DNA from: Capitulum mitella
Lineage: Eukaryota; Arthropoda; Thecostraca; Pollicipedomorpha; Pollicipedidae
DNA: 64,000 bases
Reading direction: 5' to 3'
Assembly (NCBI GenBank): GCA_030062745.1
Contig: CP099842.1
Location: forward strand, 9,989,838-10,053,837
The position numbers and the translations under genes were made by a program. The notes beneath the pieces are model-generated. The model did not search any database and was not told the origin of the DNA. It saw nothing but the letters and a program-made list of their open reading frames with translations. Shown in pieces: positions 24,269 to 36,124 of this stretch (its first letter is position 1; each line of letters begins with the position of its first letter).

Positions 24269-25455
24269 GCGACTATCAGGTTATTTTCAGTTGTCTTCAC
24301 TGACTTCAGCAGCACACAGTCGCCGTTCTCGACGCGGACTTCGCGGTGCTGGAGTCGCAGCTTCAGCGGGCGATTATCGACCACCAAGCACGGACTTTGT
24401 TTTCTGTGGTGACTAAAACTGTGATTTATTTAAACCTGACTGCAGCCCCCTGTGGAACTGTCTTCACGCCTTTCTGACTGATTTTAGTCTGTCCCCAAAC
24501 CACTGACTCGTCTACATTTGCGACCGGCTCACCTCTAGATGTCATGTTTGTCAAATCTCGTTGCTCACTTCTGCTCTCTGGAGTCTCTTGCTACCACTAC
24601 AGCCGCCACAAAATTTCCCGCATAGTACTGCGTACTTCTGGGTGGCGATTCAAACCGTTCACGATCCATTTACGACAAAATGTTAACTTGTATTGTTTCC
24701 AGAGTGACCTGTCGAACATTGATTGGAGACCTGTGCTTTGTCAACGTCTGTTTTTGACCAGCGGGAGCTTTTCTGTCATTTGTTCAAGCCTTCACTGGAT
24801 CGACAGGCGTCCCTCCGCCTGTCAAAAATCCACAATCCCTCCGCGCAACTTGTTACGTTAGCCACAAGGGAGCTTATGGACCGCCACCGCCGCACCGTTC
24901 GGTGTCCTCGGGTCCGAGGAATACTTGGCGCTGAACCGTTCGGTGCGCTCCGCAAATGGCGCCACCAATGTGCCTACATATGTAGACGAATTTTGCTTAA
25001 GATCCAGCTTCAAGTTGGCGTAACACCAACCAGATCATGAGCTTAAAAATATTACTACCTACTACAGGGTTGTCCCTCCAGTTCCATCAGATGACCTGAA
25101 TGAGCATTTTATCAGTGTGGGCCGGCGTAGCTGGGGAGGTGCGCATCCTAACGTCAGGTCCAGCAACTGACTGCCGACTTTCACGAGTGGGCACCGGACG
25201 TTTTGCTGTTTGACTGATTGACGTTACCATCTTTCGTCGCATCCTTTTCCCATGCGAAACTTTTTTGCCTCTGGGTCCGACGGATTCTGCGTGCGAGTCC
25301 TTGTTTTTTTGTTTGTATGCTTTCGATGCCATCAGTTCAGGGGCGGACCCGGGTGGCGGGGGGGGGGGCAACGGGGTGCCGCCCCCTGACATTTTGACGC
25401 CCTTACCCGCCGAGTGGGAAATCCTTAGCTGAACACGGTTTAGATCATGGCAACC
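24269..25455. other. No gene recognised
   Basis: Unique-looking sequence without a supported exon. CAGGGGCGGACCCGG at 25337 followed by a G run and GCCGCCCCCTGACA near 25380 resembles a tiny hAT-type insertion with both ends close together, but this is uncertain. Confidence 0.5.
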
Positions 25456-26253
25456 ATTCACGGACAAATGTTGTGCGTGGATACAAACTCGCCCTGTCGT
25501 TAAAGACCGCACATATGACATCGTTTGTCCTTGTGATAGGAAATGGGCGCATGTTTTCTCACTTTGATTACATAACACTCAGAGGAGCCGCTATGATTAA
25601 GCAATATATCACGTTATTTGAAAGGGCATCCCGGCGATAGTGTAAAGGTACTCGTTTTGTAGTACATGTACCCCTGCCGCTCAAAAGGCGTCCCTATGAC
25701 ATCAAGACTGACCCTGTGATGGAGAATGGGCGCCTCGTTATTTAAAATGCGCCCCTGTGACACCAAGGAGACACGTCCTCTGGAATGGTGTGCGGGTGCC
25801 TTTTCGTTTAAAAGGGAGAGTGGCTCCAACAAGACGTCTTTGCGATGGTGTATGGGTGCCTTGTTGGTAAAAAACGGCCCAGTGACACCAAGGACGCGCC
25901 TTTGTGATGCAGTCTGGGTTCACCGGCGTTCCAGACGTCTATATGACGTCAAGAGGGCGCCCATATAATGGTTTATGGTCAACCTGTCAATCAAAAGACG
26001 TCACTACGGCAATGACGAACCGTCTCAGCGACAGCGTAGGTTGCACTGCCGTTCAGAAGACGGTGTAACATCAAGGCGCCTCTGGGATGCAGCATGGCCG
26101 TCTTGTCGCTTCAAAAGGCGCCCCTTGACACCAAACAGGCACGATGGTGATGGAGCATGGGTGGCCTGACGTTCAAAAGACGCTGCTTTGGTACTAGGAA
26201 GGTGCCCTTGTGAAGGAGTTCGGGCGCCCTGCTATTCAAAAGGTTCCCCTTAG

Positions 26254-26654
26254 CAGAGGTACCTGTATGTATTTTTTGAGAGGGCCTGGACCACCCAGTG
26301 TTGATTTGGGCCCATCCAATGTTGGTTCCCCCCAATATTTTAAGGCGGTTTTAAAAGGAAATAAGTAAAGAGAAACGGCCGCAATGGATAAGCGATTGGC
26401 AGAAGGAAAAAAATAAAGCCTAAAGCGTTGTATCTGTCTGTCTTTCTATCCCCTGTCTATATATACACCTGTATACATCGGAATAAATGCACTTTTTTAG
26501 TTGATAAATAACAACAAAAACCTATATGTTTTCGAGGGTCAAAGTAAAGTGGGACAGAATCGTTGAAAAATCCACATTTGGGGGGGGGGGTTAGGTTGTC
26601 GGGCCCTCAGCCCCACCCCCCACAATCATTTACAGAAGTTGACATCACTACCCT
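26254..26654 (+). mobile_element. hAT-like MITE, family 1, copy 2 (diverged)
   Basis: The internal order matches copy 1: GTTGATTTGGGCCCA, CCAATGTTGG, AAACGGCCGCAATGGATAA, TGTATACAT, ACATTTGGGG and GGTTAGGTTGTCGGGC. Both termini are eroded (CAGAGGTACCTG on the left; ACAGAAGTTGACATC on the right), so the exact limits are approximate. It interrupts the ~60-bp tandem array. Confidence 0.75.
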
Positions 26655-26745
26655 TTAGACACCAAGGCATCCCGGTCAAGGACCATGACACCTTATTGTG
26701 TAAGCTAACGTCCAAGTGACATCGAAAAGGCACCAGCGTTTCAGT

Positions 26746-27040
26746 CAGGGACGTAGCCAAGGGAGGGGGGCCATTTGGGCCATGCCCCCCCCCCCCTGAG
26801 CCAAGCGGTCTACACTAGACACATGGCGATTCCTCATGAACAAGTAATAGTGATCATATATGCGTTGGAAAATCAAACATGATATGTTTTCCTGTGTATT
26901 AAATATAAGATAAATTGCGTAAAATTACTGCCTTTTCTTGTAAATTTCGTGATATGCCTGTGGCATATAACAAAAATTGACATTTGATCAATTTTGACAT
27001 TGACATTTGACCCCCCGATGAAATCCTGGCTACGTGCCTG
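26746..27040. mobile_element. hAT-like MITE with perfect 8-bp target duplication
   Basis: A 295-bp element. The left end is CAGGGACGTAGCCAAGG and the right end, reversed, is CAGGCACGTAGCCAGGATTT. The duplicated target GTTTCAGT is perfect on both sides (26738-26745 and 27041-27048). The interior is AT-rich and non-coding. The CAGGG(G/A)CGTAGCCAGG end type is common among hAT miniature elements in animals. The perfect duplication suggests a fairly recent insertion compared with family 1. Confidence 0.92.
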
Positions 27041-27420
27041 GTTTCAGTAATAGGCGCCCTCTTGTTAGGATAACTTTCCTGTGACACAAAGGTACGGAGA
27101 CAGACGCTATGTTCAGACTGGTACTTGGTCCAGTTTTTCACGGACGAGCTTTATCCGTCGATACCATGGCGCCCTATCGTTAAAGACTACACATGTGACA
27201 ACGTGCGCTTCTGTAATAGGACATGAGCAAGGTGGCTCCTCTGTTAAAACGACACCCTTGTAATACTGAGGAACGCCTTCGTGAGTCGTTTTGACGCCGC
27301 CCGTCACATACAACCGAACGCTTCACGTGATATAAACGTTATTACGATGGAGTTTGGCGATCCCTGCGATTTCGACGCTCCCACGCGATATCGTTTTCAA
27401 ACTGCTTAAAAGTCCCCTCC

Positions 27421-28600
27421 GCTCCCTCGGTAAAATCATGGTCCCTGCTCACAAAATGTTTGCAGATAAAAAACTTTGGTGGACTTCTTTTTGCCGATGA
27501 TGCTTTTCCCATCGTGCAAAATAGCTCCCGTTACAAAATCAAGCCTCAGGGGCATAGACGTAGGATCGTAGTAGGGGGCGCGGGAAAGCTACATCTTTTG
27601 GGGAAATTTGATATTGCCCCTATGCGAAAAACGTCTTTGGACTTCCCACTTTTTTAGTATTCCTATTCTTTTGCCAATGGGCTCTGGCGTATGCGGATCG
27701 AGGGCTCACCGCCTCTCAGGCAGGAGCCATGACTTTTTTACCTCTCCTTCGGCCTCTGGATAACTCAGCAATTTTTCATTGGGCTAAGGCACTAGAGCAC
27801 AGAGGCGTACCCGATGCGTGGGCCCACGAATCCAATCGGCATCATTTCGACTGAGAACCCTAGGTCCTCAGGCAGAATGATGTATCTGCCATGTATTTAA
27901 GACGCCTTCAAGTCCTTCTGCAACAGAAGGCTTGGCAGCCGACTATGTGGGCATGTATACGGAAAGCCACCTAAACAACATGTTTTGGTGTTTATTGTAT
28001 ATTCAAGACACATCAGATTGTCAACGACCGAAATGAAATAGGTGCGTGCGTAGTCGGTTACCAAGATCGTGTGAGCCTACAATTCGAGTGCCACGGGTTG
28101 TGTATTGGGTATTCGCACGAATATGGAGCGTTGGCCCCGCCCGGTCGTCCTCATTAGAACCAACCGTTGCGGTGGCCTCACGACAGAGCCTGTTTTGACA
28201 TGATAATTTGGTATCCAGATACGTTCATTTGTTGGTATTCCAGTGGACACCCAGTCCATTTGGACCGTAGACCTCCAAAATGGTCGCCCACTGACTTTGA
28301 AATGAACATCTAGCAGCAGAGGGCCTGGAGCCGAAGATGGAAAATGTCCTATACGTACAGGTAGCAAAAGTAAGCAAAAAATAAAATAAATTTTAAAAGT
28401 AAATAAAGCAAAAAAAAAAAAAAAGCAAAACAAAATTTGTGCCGATCCTGCTTGATGTTTCAAATATTGGCATATGTCATCTTCTCCATGAAAAAGACGA
28501 TCAATGAGTACGCGAACCTCATTTGACAGTTTGTCAGTGCGTACTGCTTTAGTCTACGGCTGAATTGAGCACGAGGGCCTGGCAGCACGGGCGCTGGTCC
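27421..28600. other. No gene recognised
   Basis: No supported exon. CAGGGGCATAGACGTAGG near 27548 resembles a MITE end without a clear partner. An A-rich tract lies at about 28408-28425. Confidence 0.5.
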
Positions 28601-28709
28601 TAACCCTATTCCGTGCTGGGGGGGGGGGGGCAGATTCTGTCCCAAGAGGAGTTTTGCTTCTCGTTCCCGGAGTTTCGGAAACTACTTCACGAAACTTGGT
28701 TGCTTTCTC

Positions 28710-29953
28710 TTAACCCGCACCCGACTGTCGGTCGGCGCCATGCACGCACAACGAGGGGGAGCGGTTGACCCCCCCCTCTAACTCACGAATGGTTAGTCGC
28801 ACGATAAAAATAAGCGCACCATTGGAAAGCTCGTGATTAGTAGAGCTCGAAACTATTCTCATGTTTAGTTATGGATAATATGTAAGCCATTTACGCTCTA
28901 TATATGTTTTCTCATAGCCGCCTGCATGAGACCGGGAAACGGCCTGGATCTCAAGGGCTGTGACTAATCAAGTCTAAATAAGGGTACAAGCGGACAGGTA
29001 AAAGTCCACAGATGCCGATACACGTCTAATGATTCTGATTTGTTTCATAAGTACCCAGAAACGTTGAGTTAAAGACACGGCGATTTGCGCACCGCTGCAC
29101 CGCGGGCGCCGTAGCCGAATGCGGTATGAAATTAACGGGAACTAATTTTAGCGTATTTTCGTTTTCGCGAAATATGCCTCTCCAAGCGTTGTTTCTTGAT
29201 CCTAGTGGTTCTTGTGATGGTCCTCGTGCTTAAATGTCGAAAAAAATTCAGTGGTTATCAATCTACACAACTAGTGAAGTTTTATTCGCGAGAGCCTGTT
29301 TGTTTTCAAAATTTGCAATTTTTCGAAATTTTTCAACCTTTTTTATATTACTTGCAACTGTGCGATCCAGCTCTGCCATCTCCTACCTGATCTGAATCAT
29401 TCATCGCCGATTTTGTTGACAGTGCATTTTGACTCATAAGTTATGCGTGACCTGACCTCAGGTCAGTGGTTGGACGTCAATGAAACTCTGCCCAATGACG
29501 GAAACTGGATGTCTGGATCTCCCCACACTCAAATTGCTATAAAAGAAATTCCCGTCAATTTTTGAAAAAAACGACGACTTATGCTGAAAACGGACTTTAC
29601 CTTAGGTCAATGACCTGGACATTCCCGAAAAATCCGAGATAGCAGATGTGTTGCATTTACCAAAATCCCTGATCCTTCGGAAGATTTATTGTCATATCGT
29701 GTTCCGCGAAAAAGTGACAGGACACTTAACTCTTTTGGACGTAAGGTCCCTTTGAGCCTGACCTAGGTCAGACACCTTACTTGACCTAAGGTCAGAAATT
29801 TGACACAATTTACACACAAGGTGTAAAGATGATAAAGCAAAAGATACACAAAGTTTCGTGGCGCTGCGTAGTCGTTCGTTTTCTCGCAGTCTCGGAAAAG
29901 ACTCGTGGGGGGGGGGGGCGGTCAACCGCCTCCCCCAGTCGGGGGCGGGCTAA
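28710..29953. mobile_element. 1.24-kb TIR element, copy A
   Basis: The ends are TTAACCCGCACCCGACTG on the left and, reversed, TTAGCCCGCCCCCGACTG on the right, so terminal inverted repeats are clear. Next to each end is a G/C hairpin around GGTTGACC. The interior aligns with copy B over its whole length (for example CTAACTCACGAA, TATATATGTTTTCTCATAGCC, CATGAGACCG, GATGCCGATACACGTCTAAT, AAACGTTGAGTTAAAGACAC). No transposase frame is present, so this is a non-autonomous DNA element of unassigned superfamily. Confidence 0.8.
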
Positions 29954-30730
29954 TATGCTTTTGAGATGTGACAAAATTTCAAAAATTCACGTCATCCAGG
30001 GGCGGCTCCAGGGCACCTTTCAGGGAAATGTTTGAGAAATATCGCTCTTTCTGGAGATGGCGCACTTCAGGGTGGTGATGATAAAATGTAATGTTCTTTG
30101 TAATGTGGCGGACAGTTCAAACGATCGAAATGTCTGTAATCTGCACACTTTCAAGTATTTCTGATAAAAATGCTGGTCAGTGACGGATTCAGGGACATTG
30201 GAACAGTACATAGAGGGTATTTATAAATGTTATGTAAAAGAGGATATTTATATGCTCTGATTCCTAAGAATGCATGGCATATTGTATAAATAAAACAAAG
30301 TTATCGTGTGACATGGACATCTTTATTTCCGCACATAATTCACCTATAAATGTTACCAGGGAAGACTCCAGGCATCGGTTTTAAAGCACATATTACCGAG
30401 CCTACACAGGCATCTGGATCCGTGTGACTGGTTTTGTTGGTTCCACATACATTACGATCAAATGCCATATATTTTGTGTGGAAATAAGGATCAGATGCGG
30501 CTTCAGGGCGACGTAAAACGAAGGTTTTCATCTAATTCTTGGGAAAATATGACTCAGTTTATCATGCCGAAAAGTCACCACAACTGGTATCTGGATCCAT
30601 CTATGGACATTGTTCATAGTATATAATGTGGCATGTGACACGTATGGAAATATTTCCAAACACACATAACTTTGCCAGACTCAAGATATGTCGTACAATG
30701 AATAAACGTTTTCCAAAACGTGCACCCTTT
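29954..30730. other. Spacer between the two TIR elements
   Basis: About 780 bp of AT-rich sequence with no coding signal. It contains CAGGGGCGGCTCCAGGG at about 29998, which resembles the start of yet another hAT-type MITE. No matching far end was found. Confidence 0.5.
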
Positions 30731-31957
30731 TTATCCCGCGCACGACCGTCGGTCCGTCCCGAACATCGGCGACTGGGGGGGGCAGTTGACTGCCCCCCCT
30801 CTAACTCACGAACGGTTGGTCGCACGATAAAAATAAGCATACCGTTGGAAAGCCTGTGACGAGAAGAGCTCGAAACTGGTCTCATTTTTTGTTTTAGACA
30901 ATATGTAAGCCAATTTACGCCCTATATATGTTTTCTCATAGCCGACTGCATGAGACCGAAAAATGGCCTGAATCTCGAGGGCTGTGACTAATAACGCATA
31001 GGTAAAGGCACCAGCGCACAAGTAAATGTCCGCGGATGCCGATACACGTCTAATTTCCTCAGATTTCTTCAATATATACGCCGAAACGTTGAGTTAAAGA
31101 CACCGTAATTCTCCCGGTCGGCCGTCAGTGTGCGCCGCTGCCGTATGCGGTACCAAATTGACGGGAACTAATTTTAGCGTTCCTTTATTTTCGCGAGAAA
31201 GGACAATCTATGTAAATTTTATTGATCTTTGTGGTCCTTGTGATGGTTTCTCATGCTTAAATTTGGGAAAAGTGATTAGTTGCCAATCTACAAAGTTGGC
31301 GGAGCTTTATTCGCGAAAGCCTGTTTATTTCCAAAATATGCTATTTTTTCAGGCTTTTTGAGGTTCCTGGTATTAATTACGTCTGTGCAAGCTAGTTCTG
31401 CCATTTTCTACCCATTCTGAGTAATTCATCGTCGATTTTGACGGTGGTACATTTTGGCCCACTACAGTTATTCGTGACCTGACCTCAGGTCAATGGCTGG
31501 AGGTCACTGATACTTTGCCCAATGACAGCAACTATATGTCTGCTTCACTCCACACTAAAAATGTTGTGGAATGTTCCGTCAATTTCCGAAAAAACGGCGA
31601 TATGTCTTAAAAATGGGCTTGACCTTAGGTCAATGACCCGAAAAATTCCGAAAAATCTGAGATAGCAGATTTGTTGCATCTATCACGATCACTAATCGCT
31701 GAAAGTATTATTGAGATATCTTGTTTTGCGAAAAAGTTAGAGGGCGCTAAACTTTTTTTGACATAGGTCTGTTTGACCTGACTTAGGTCAGACACCTGAC
31801 CTGACCTGAGGTCAAAAGTTTGACACGAGACGTAAAATTGATGGAGCAAAAGGTACACAAAGTTTCGTGACTCTGTGTTTGTTTGTTCTCTCGCAATCCC
31901 AGAAAAACCTCAGGGGGGGCAGTCAACTGCCCCCCCCCCCAGTCGGGGACGGGTTAT
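30731..31957. mobile_element. 1.23-kb TIR element, copy B
   Basis: Same family and orientation as copy A. The left end is TTATCCCGCGCACGACCG and the right end, reversed, is TAACCCGTCCCCGACTG. The subterminal hairpins are cleaner than in copy A: G runs flank the palindrome GCAGTTGACTGC at both ends (near 30780-30797 and 31917-31936). The interior is collinear with copy A, with scattered substitutions and small length changes. Confidence 0.8.
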
Positions 31958-32306
31958 TTTCCTTGGGAACGCCTACGAATTTTGAAAACCAACTTCTCCA
32001 TATTATATGTGACAGATGTATCAGTTTTTGGTAGAATGACACGAATTAGAGCAACATCGGCCATGAAATGTGGTCAAGAATTTAGTTAAAGTAAGCCCCT
32101 ACTCATATCCCTATTTTGGCCTTCCTATCCCCTTCCAAAATTTTTAAGATTTGTTAATAAAAAAATGTGGATGTTGTTACGGGGCTATCCAACGCCGTTT
32201 TCCGCTAGGAAATTGGACCAATAGTTTTCGAGATGTGGGGACGGGGGGACTGCATCTCTCCCAGTGTGGAACCGTAAGTGGCGGGCAGGAGCACGGAATA
32301 GGGTTA

Positions 32307-32926
32307 AAACACCAGTCTTTTCAGGACGTAAGGCTACCAAAATATCTACTGGCAGAGTGTTTGATAAAAACGTAACGTTGCGTGCACCATAAAAACGTAG
32401 CGTTTCAGGGCCCTGGAATATGATAAGTATATTTTATATATCGTAGATCGTTGCCAAAAATAGAGGCGCGATAACTTCTATTTTGAGTTGACGATTGCGG
32501 TGATCTCTCCTAGACCTATGGAGAAATTATACATCTGGCTCTGTGGAACATTCCACAAGCCAGTCCCGAAATGCTGGCACACACTCAGCTCTAAAAAACT
32601 AATGTCAGAGTCGTTCGGACTCAGTCAATGAAGTACATCGAATTCCTGGTGGATGCAGTTCACCATTTCAAGATTACTGTTTTGACCGTGGGCATTTCGG
32701 AAACCAGAACTGATCAGACACTGGGCAAGAATCGCGGCAAGAATGTCGGCCCAGGTTCAATTATATGTCATGCGCCAGTGACGTTCCCGATTTTTCGACG
32801 TACGACAACGTAGTGTTCTTTACATGGCTGCATTGGTAGCCCGTTTGTACTGAGCAGTTTTTGACAGGAGCTTAAATGGACATACAAAATGCCGTGCATT
32901 TTTACTTACCCTTTCTTGCTTAAGCA
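32307..32926. other. No gene recognised
   Basis: AT-rich sequence with no supported exon or repeat structure. Confidence 0.55.
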
Positions 32927-33319
32927 CAGGGCTGTCGATTTGTATTTTTTGTGAAGACCTGCCCCATGCTGATTTGGGCCCCCAAAGACAGCTTGGGCCA
33001 ATATTTTTACGGTCGGCTTCGAAAGGAAATGGCAATAGTAGCGAAAAGAATAGCCGCAATAGATAAGATATGGGCAGACAGCACAGACTAAAGCATAAAG
33101 TAATCTGTTTATCCATCTTTCTGTCTTCTATCTACATATATAGCCCTATATACATGGGGATTTTTGCAATTTTCCATCTGATAAATAGCAACAAAAAACT
33201 TTAAATTTCCGTCGGTCTAAATAAAGTGGGCTAAGTCCGTTGAGGAACCAACATTTTGGGGAGGTCAGGCTGCAGGACCCTCTGTCCCCCCCCAATCATT
33301 TACAGTACCGGCGCCCCTG
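32927..33319 (+). mobile_element. hAT-like MITE, family 1, copy 3
   Basis: The left end is CAGGGCTGTCGATTTGTATT and the right end, reversed, is CAGGGGCGCCGGTACTGTA. Internal landmarks match copy 1: GCTGATTTGGGCC, GCCGCAATAGATAAGAT, ATATACATGGGGAT, AATAAAGTGGGCTAAGTCCG and TTTGGGGAGGTCAGG. No convincing 8-bp duplication remains. Confidence 0.78.
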
Positions 33320-35665
33320 CTCACTTATATGCATGATTACATGTTCTTCGTAAACGGGTTAGAAGCCTGGGGGTTGGGGGAAGGCCCAAGTGCTCCCTCC
33401 TCCTTCCTGGGCTTTTCCAAGACTGGCGACCACAGATGAGAGGCGTCAGGAGAAAAACACGGAAATCGCCCTCCAAGGTCAAGACCGGCTGCGGCCGTGC
33501 CGATGGCGGCGTCCGACGGTCCCGCCAGACCGGATGGAACGCGTCCTTTCCCCGCCCCGAGCGGACGCTCTTCTTCCACTCGTCAAGTCCCGAGCGTCTG
33601 TTTGTTCACGATAACGGACCTGTTATCTCCGTCCTCTGTACTCGAAAACAAACCCGGGTTCACTGGCCCGGCAAGAAGAGAGTATCTGGCACTGGCTGAG
33701 GAAAACTGATGATTTCAGACGGCTTTCCAGCTGGCTTAGGGGCGCCGGAACAGTTTTGTGGTAGAGTCGACGCATTCAGTAATGTTTTTTTTCAGTACTG
33801 TAATGACTGCTGTGAATGTTCATTCGCGTTCTTTTATATCTTATAACGTGTTCTGACTTTCTGAAACAAGAAATGACAGAGTTTTGTCTAAAGCAGAAGA
33901 AAGGAACCCATACGTATTAGTAAAGAATGGAGTGGGCCGGGATGCAGTGGCGTACCTAGGGGAGGGTCATTGGACTACAACCGTTCCGTTAGGCGCCAAA
34001 TGCGCCCGTATTCGGAATAGCGATTCCGGGCCGACAGGGCGCCAAAGACTCCTTATTGTATTGGCTATCATTAAAACACGTGTTGCCTTGGCGTTGCCGA
34101 CGGCACCTCTTTCGCGTAAAATATCTTTCAGGGTTCCCCAGGGAGCTTCAGGGAAGCCCTCAGGCCTGAAAGGACCGGCCGGGTTTGAAAGGTCGCATCG
34201 ATTGCCCGAGGCCTGGAATAGGGCGGCCCGAGACACGAAGCAGCCTCGAAGCCTGAAAGGGCACCCTAGACTCGAAAAAGCACCCCTCAAGCTTGAAGGG
34301 CACACTGAGGTTTGAGGGGTCATCTGATGCCTGAAAGGAGACGCTACCAGGAGGTTTAACCCTCGCCAGTGAGGAGGTAGTAGGACATTGCAACCACCCT
34401 GCGTTTTTTGGCAAGTCGCGGTTAAATGATTGCTTGAGCCGCGCTGAAACTTTCTATGGGTATGTTTAAAGCCTTTTTGGGTACTCAGTGACTCTCGCGA
34501 GTGTATGCCAAGGAGAAATCCTTACAGTGGTAGGGACCGTCGTCATACAAATGTTTTATGCGTTTTACGATGCTAAGTTTCACCCAATATTATGTATTTG
34601 TGTGCCACCCATGGTGTTAGTGACATCCGTACATTGATCTGCACTTGGGTTAAGGTCATCTTAGGTGAAAAATCTGAATTGTGGTTGGCCTTTCGTGACC
34701 TTTTGTTGACCTCTGAGCGTCACGCAATGGCTGGAAGAGCTGAATAGTATGATAACAGTAGCTTCCGCCCATAATCATCGTCAAAAGTTATTTTTGGGCC
34801 ATTTAAGAGCGCGGAGTAATAGGATTCGTTGTAAATAATGTAGTGGAAAATAAAATCAACTGACATTACGTGACTTAAGGTGTCCGGTAGGGTCACTGTG
34901 CGACTTACGCGGTCAAATGGGGTGGCAGTGTGGTTCTAAAAGACAGGACTCACTGCATTTTTCTCCTTTGCTCTGCCGTATCAGGCTTGAGAAAGGCGCG
35001 GGCCGTATCATTCCATGCACTGCAGAATACCGCCAAATGGCGAATACTGGCGAGGTTTAGACAGGCTTACGTAATGTCCGATATCCTTCATCTTCTTCAG
35101 GAAGTAGGCCGATGGAAGTCCAGACCAGCAAAGGTGTGACTGCGAGTCAATAATGCAGTCAGTTGCCGATTTACTGCCCCGGGGTATTGGCACAGCGGCT
35201 GGCCTGATTTGAGCTCAGCAGTTCGTGTTGTGGTGCATGCAGACATGACACGGAATCGAAAACGATACGAAACGGACGGCTGGAGAAGGTCGTGGGGAGC
35301 ACTGATTGGTCAGAGCTGTTCTAGGAGAAACCAAGTGGTCTGACGACTGACGGTGCAGCCTCCAACAGCGAATGAAGCGGTAGCCTGTGGGGAAAACCTA
35401 CGATGTCTGGTGAGATTCTGTAACCATACCCTGTGTACGACTCGGAGAAGGACTAGAATTGCTAATCCATAGTGCCCCGTTCGGGTGGCGCCTGGAAGCA
35501 CGTCGGTTCCGTGCACCGCATTTCCAACAGCAAAAGACGAGGAACGGATGATATGACGGAACCTGGCGGTGAAGTCTGGTATTTCCAACACTCGTTTGCT
35601 TCGGAATTGCAAAGTATTTCACGTGTCCGTTCAGTACCCAACACTAATTTTCCAGTGGGAAAACA
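33320..35665. other. No gene recognised
   Basis: A CAGTGGCGTACCTAGGGG motif at about 33944 looks like a MITE left end. It is followed at 34130-34340 by degenerate short repeats of the type CCTGAAAGG or CTCGAAAGG. Frames on both strands there are short and unconserved. Confidence 0.5.
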
Positions 35666-35822
35666 CAGGGGCATAAGAGCATCCAGAAAAGTGCGTATGT
35701 GTCGGGGGAGGGGGTTGGTAGTAAACGTTTTTTTCCCATTGACTAAAATTAAATTTCCCCAGAAATGTGTGTGTTAGGAGGAGGGGGGCCATGGCCTACG
35801 GCCCCTCGCTCTTACGCCCACG
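35666..35822. mobile_element. Short hAT-like MITE (CAGGGGC.TAAG ends), copy b
   Basis: The left end is CAGGGGCATAAGAGCATCC. The right end, reversed, is GGGCGTAAGAGCGAGGGGCC. Inside is GGGGGCCATGGCCTACGGCCCC, a near-palindrome. About 157 bp and non-coding. Flanking bases GGAAAA are shared on both sides, a weak remnant of a target duplication. Confidence 0.6.
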
Positions 35823-36124
35823 GAAAAATGTATCGTAGAGAAAACAACATATGTGTCAGGTGCAATAATCACGTCCGGGAGTCAGAGTGAAAAACAAGAT
35901 TACGCGTCGCTCAAGTGCCGTCGGTTTGCCGTCTGCATCCCTGCTGTCCGGGAAGCCGAGCAGCTCGGCCGACAGCTCGGCCTCAAAACAGGCCCCCAGG
36001 GCCCTCCCATGACCACCGCCAACCGTCGGTAGTCACGCTGCGCACGTCATTTCGTCTTCAGAAATCAACGCCCGCCACTGTCACCGAGGCCGTCACTCCG
36101 GCCGGTTTCCCCTCACCGCCATAA

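Larger units (their letters stand above)
25460..27420. repeat. ~60-bp degenerate tandem array, interrupted twice
   Basis: Units of about 58-63 bp carry a TGACACCAAGG-like block, a TGTGATGGA.TATGGG-like block and a GCC.TGTTCGTTCAAAA-like end. They run from about 25460 to 26250, resume at about 26655-26737, and resume again at 27049-27420. The two gaps are filled by hAT-like MITEs at 26254-26654 and 26746-27040. Spurious short frames follow the repeat on both strands. Confidence 0.8.
28601..32306. other. 3.7-kb repeat block bounded by a 17-bp exact inverted repeat
   Basis: TAACCCTATTCCGTGCT at 28601-28617 recurs as its exact reverse complement at 32290-32306. Between them lie two direct copies of a ~1.2-kb element, separated by about 780 bp of other sequence. 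Whether the inverted repeat marks a larger host element or is leftover from a third family is not decided. Confidence 0.5.

Noticed and set aside
28601-32306. Reading the two 1.2-kb copies as long terminal repeats of one element
   Set aside because: Each copy has its own inverted termini, the spacer is short and non-coding, and there is no primer-binding or polypurine signal; they are separate DNA elements.
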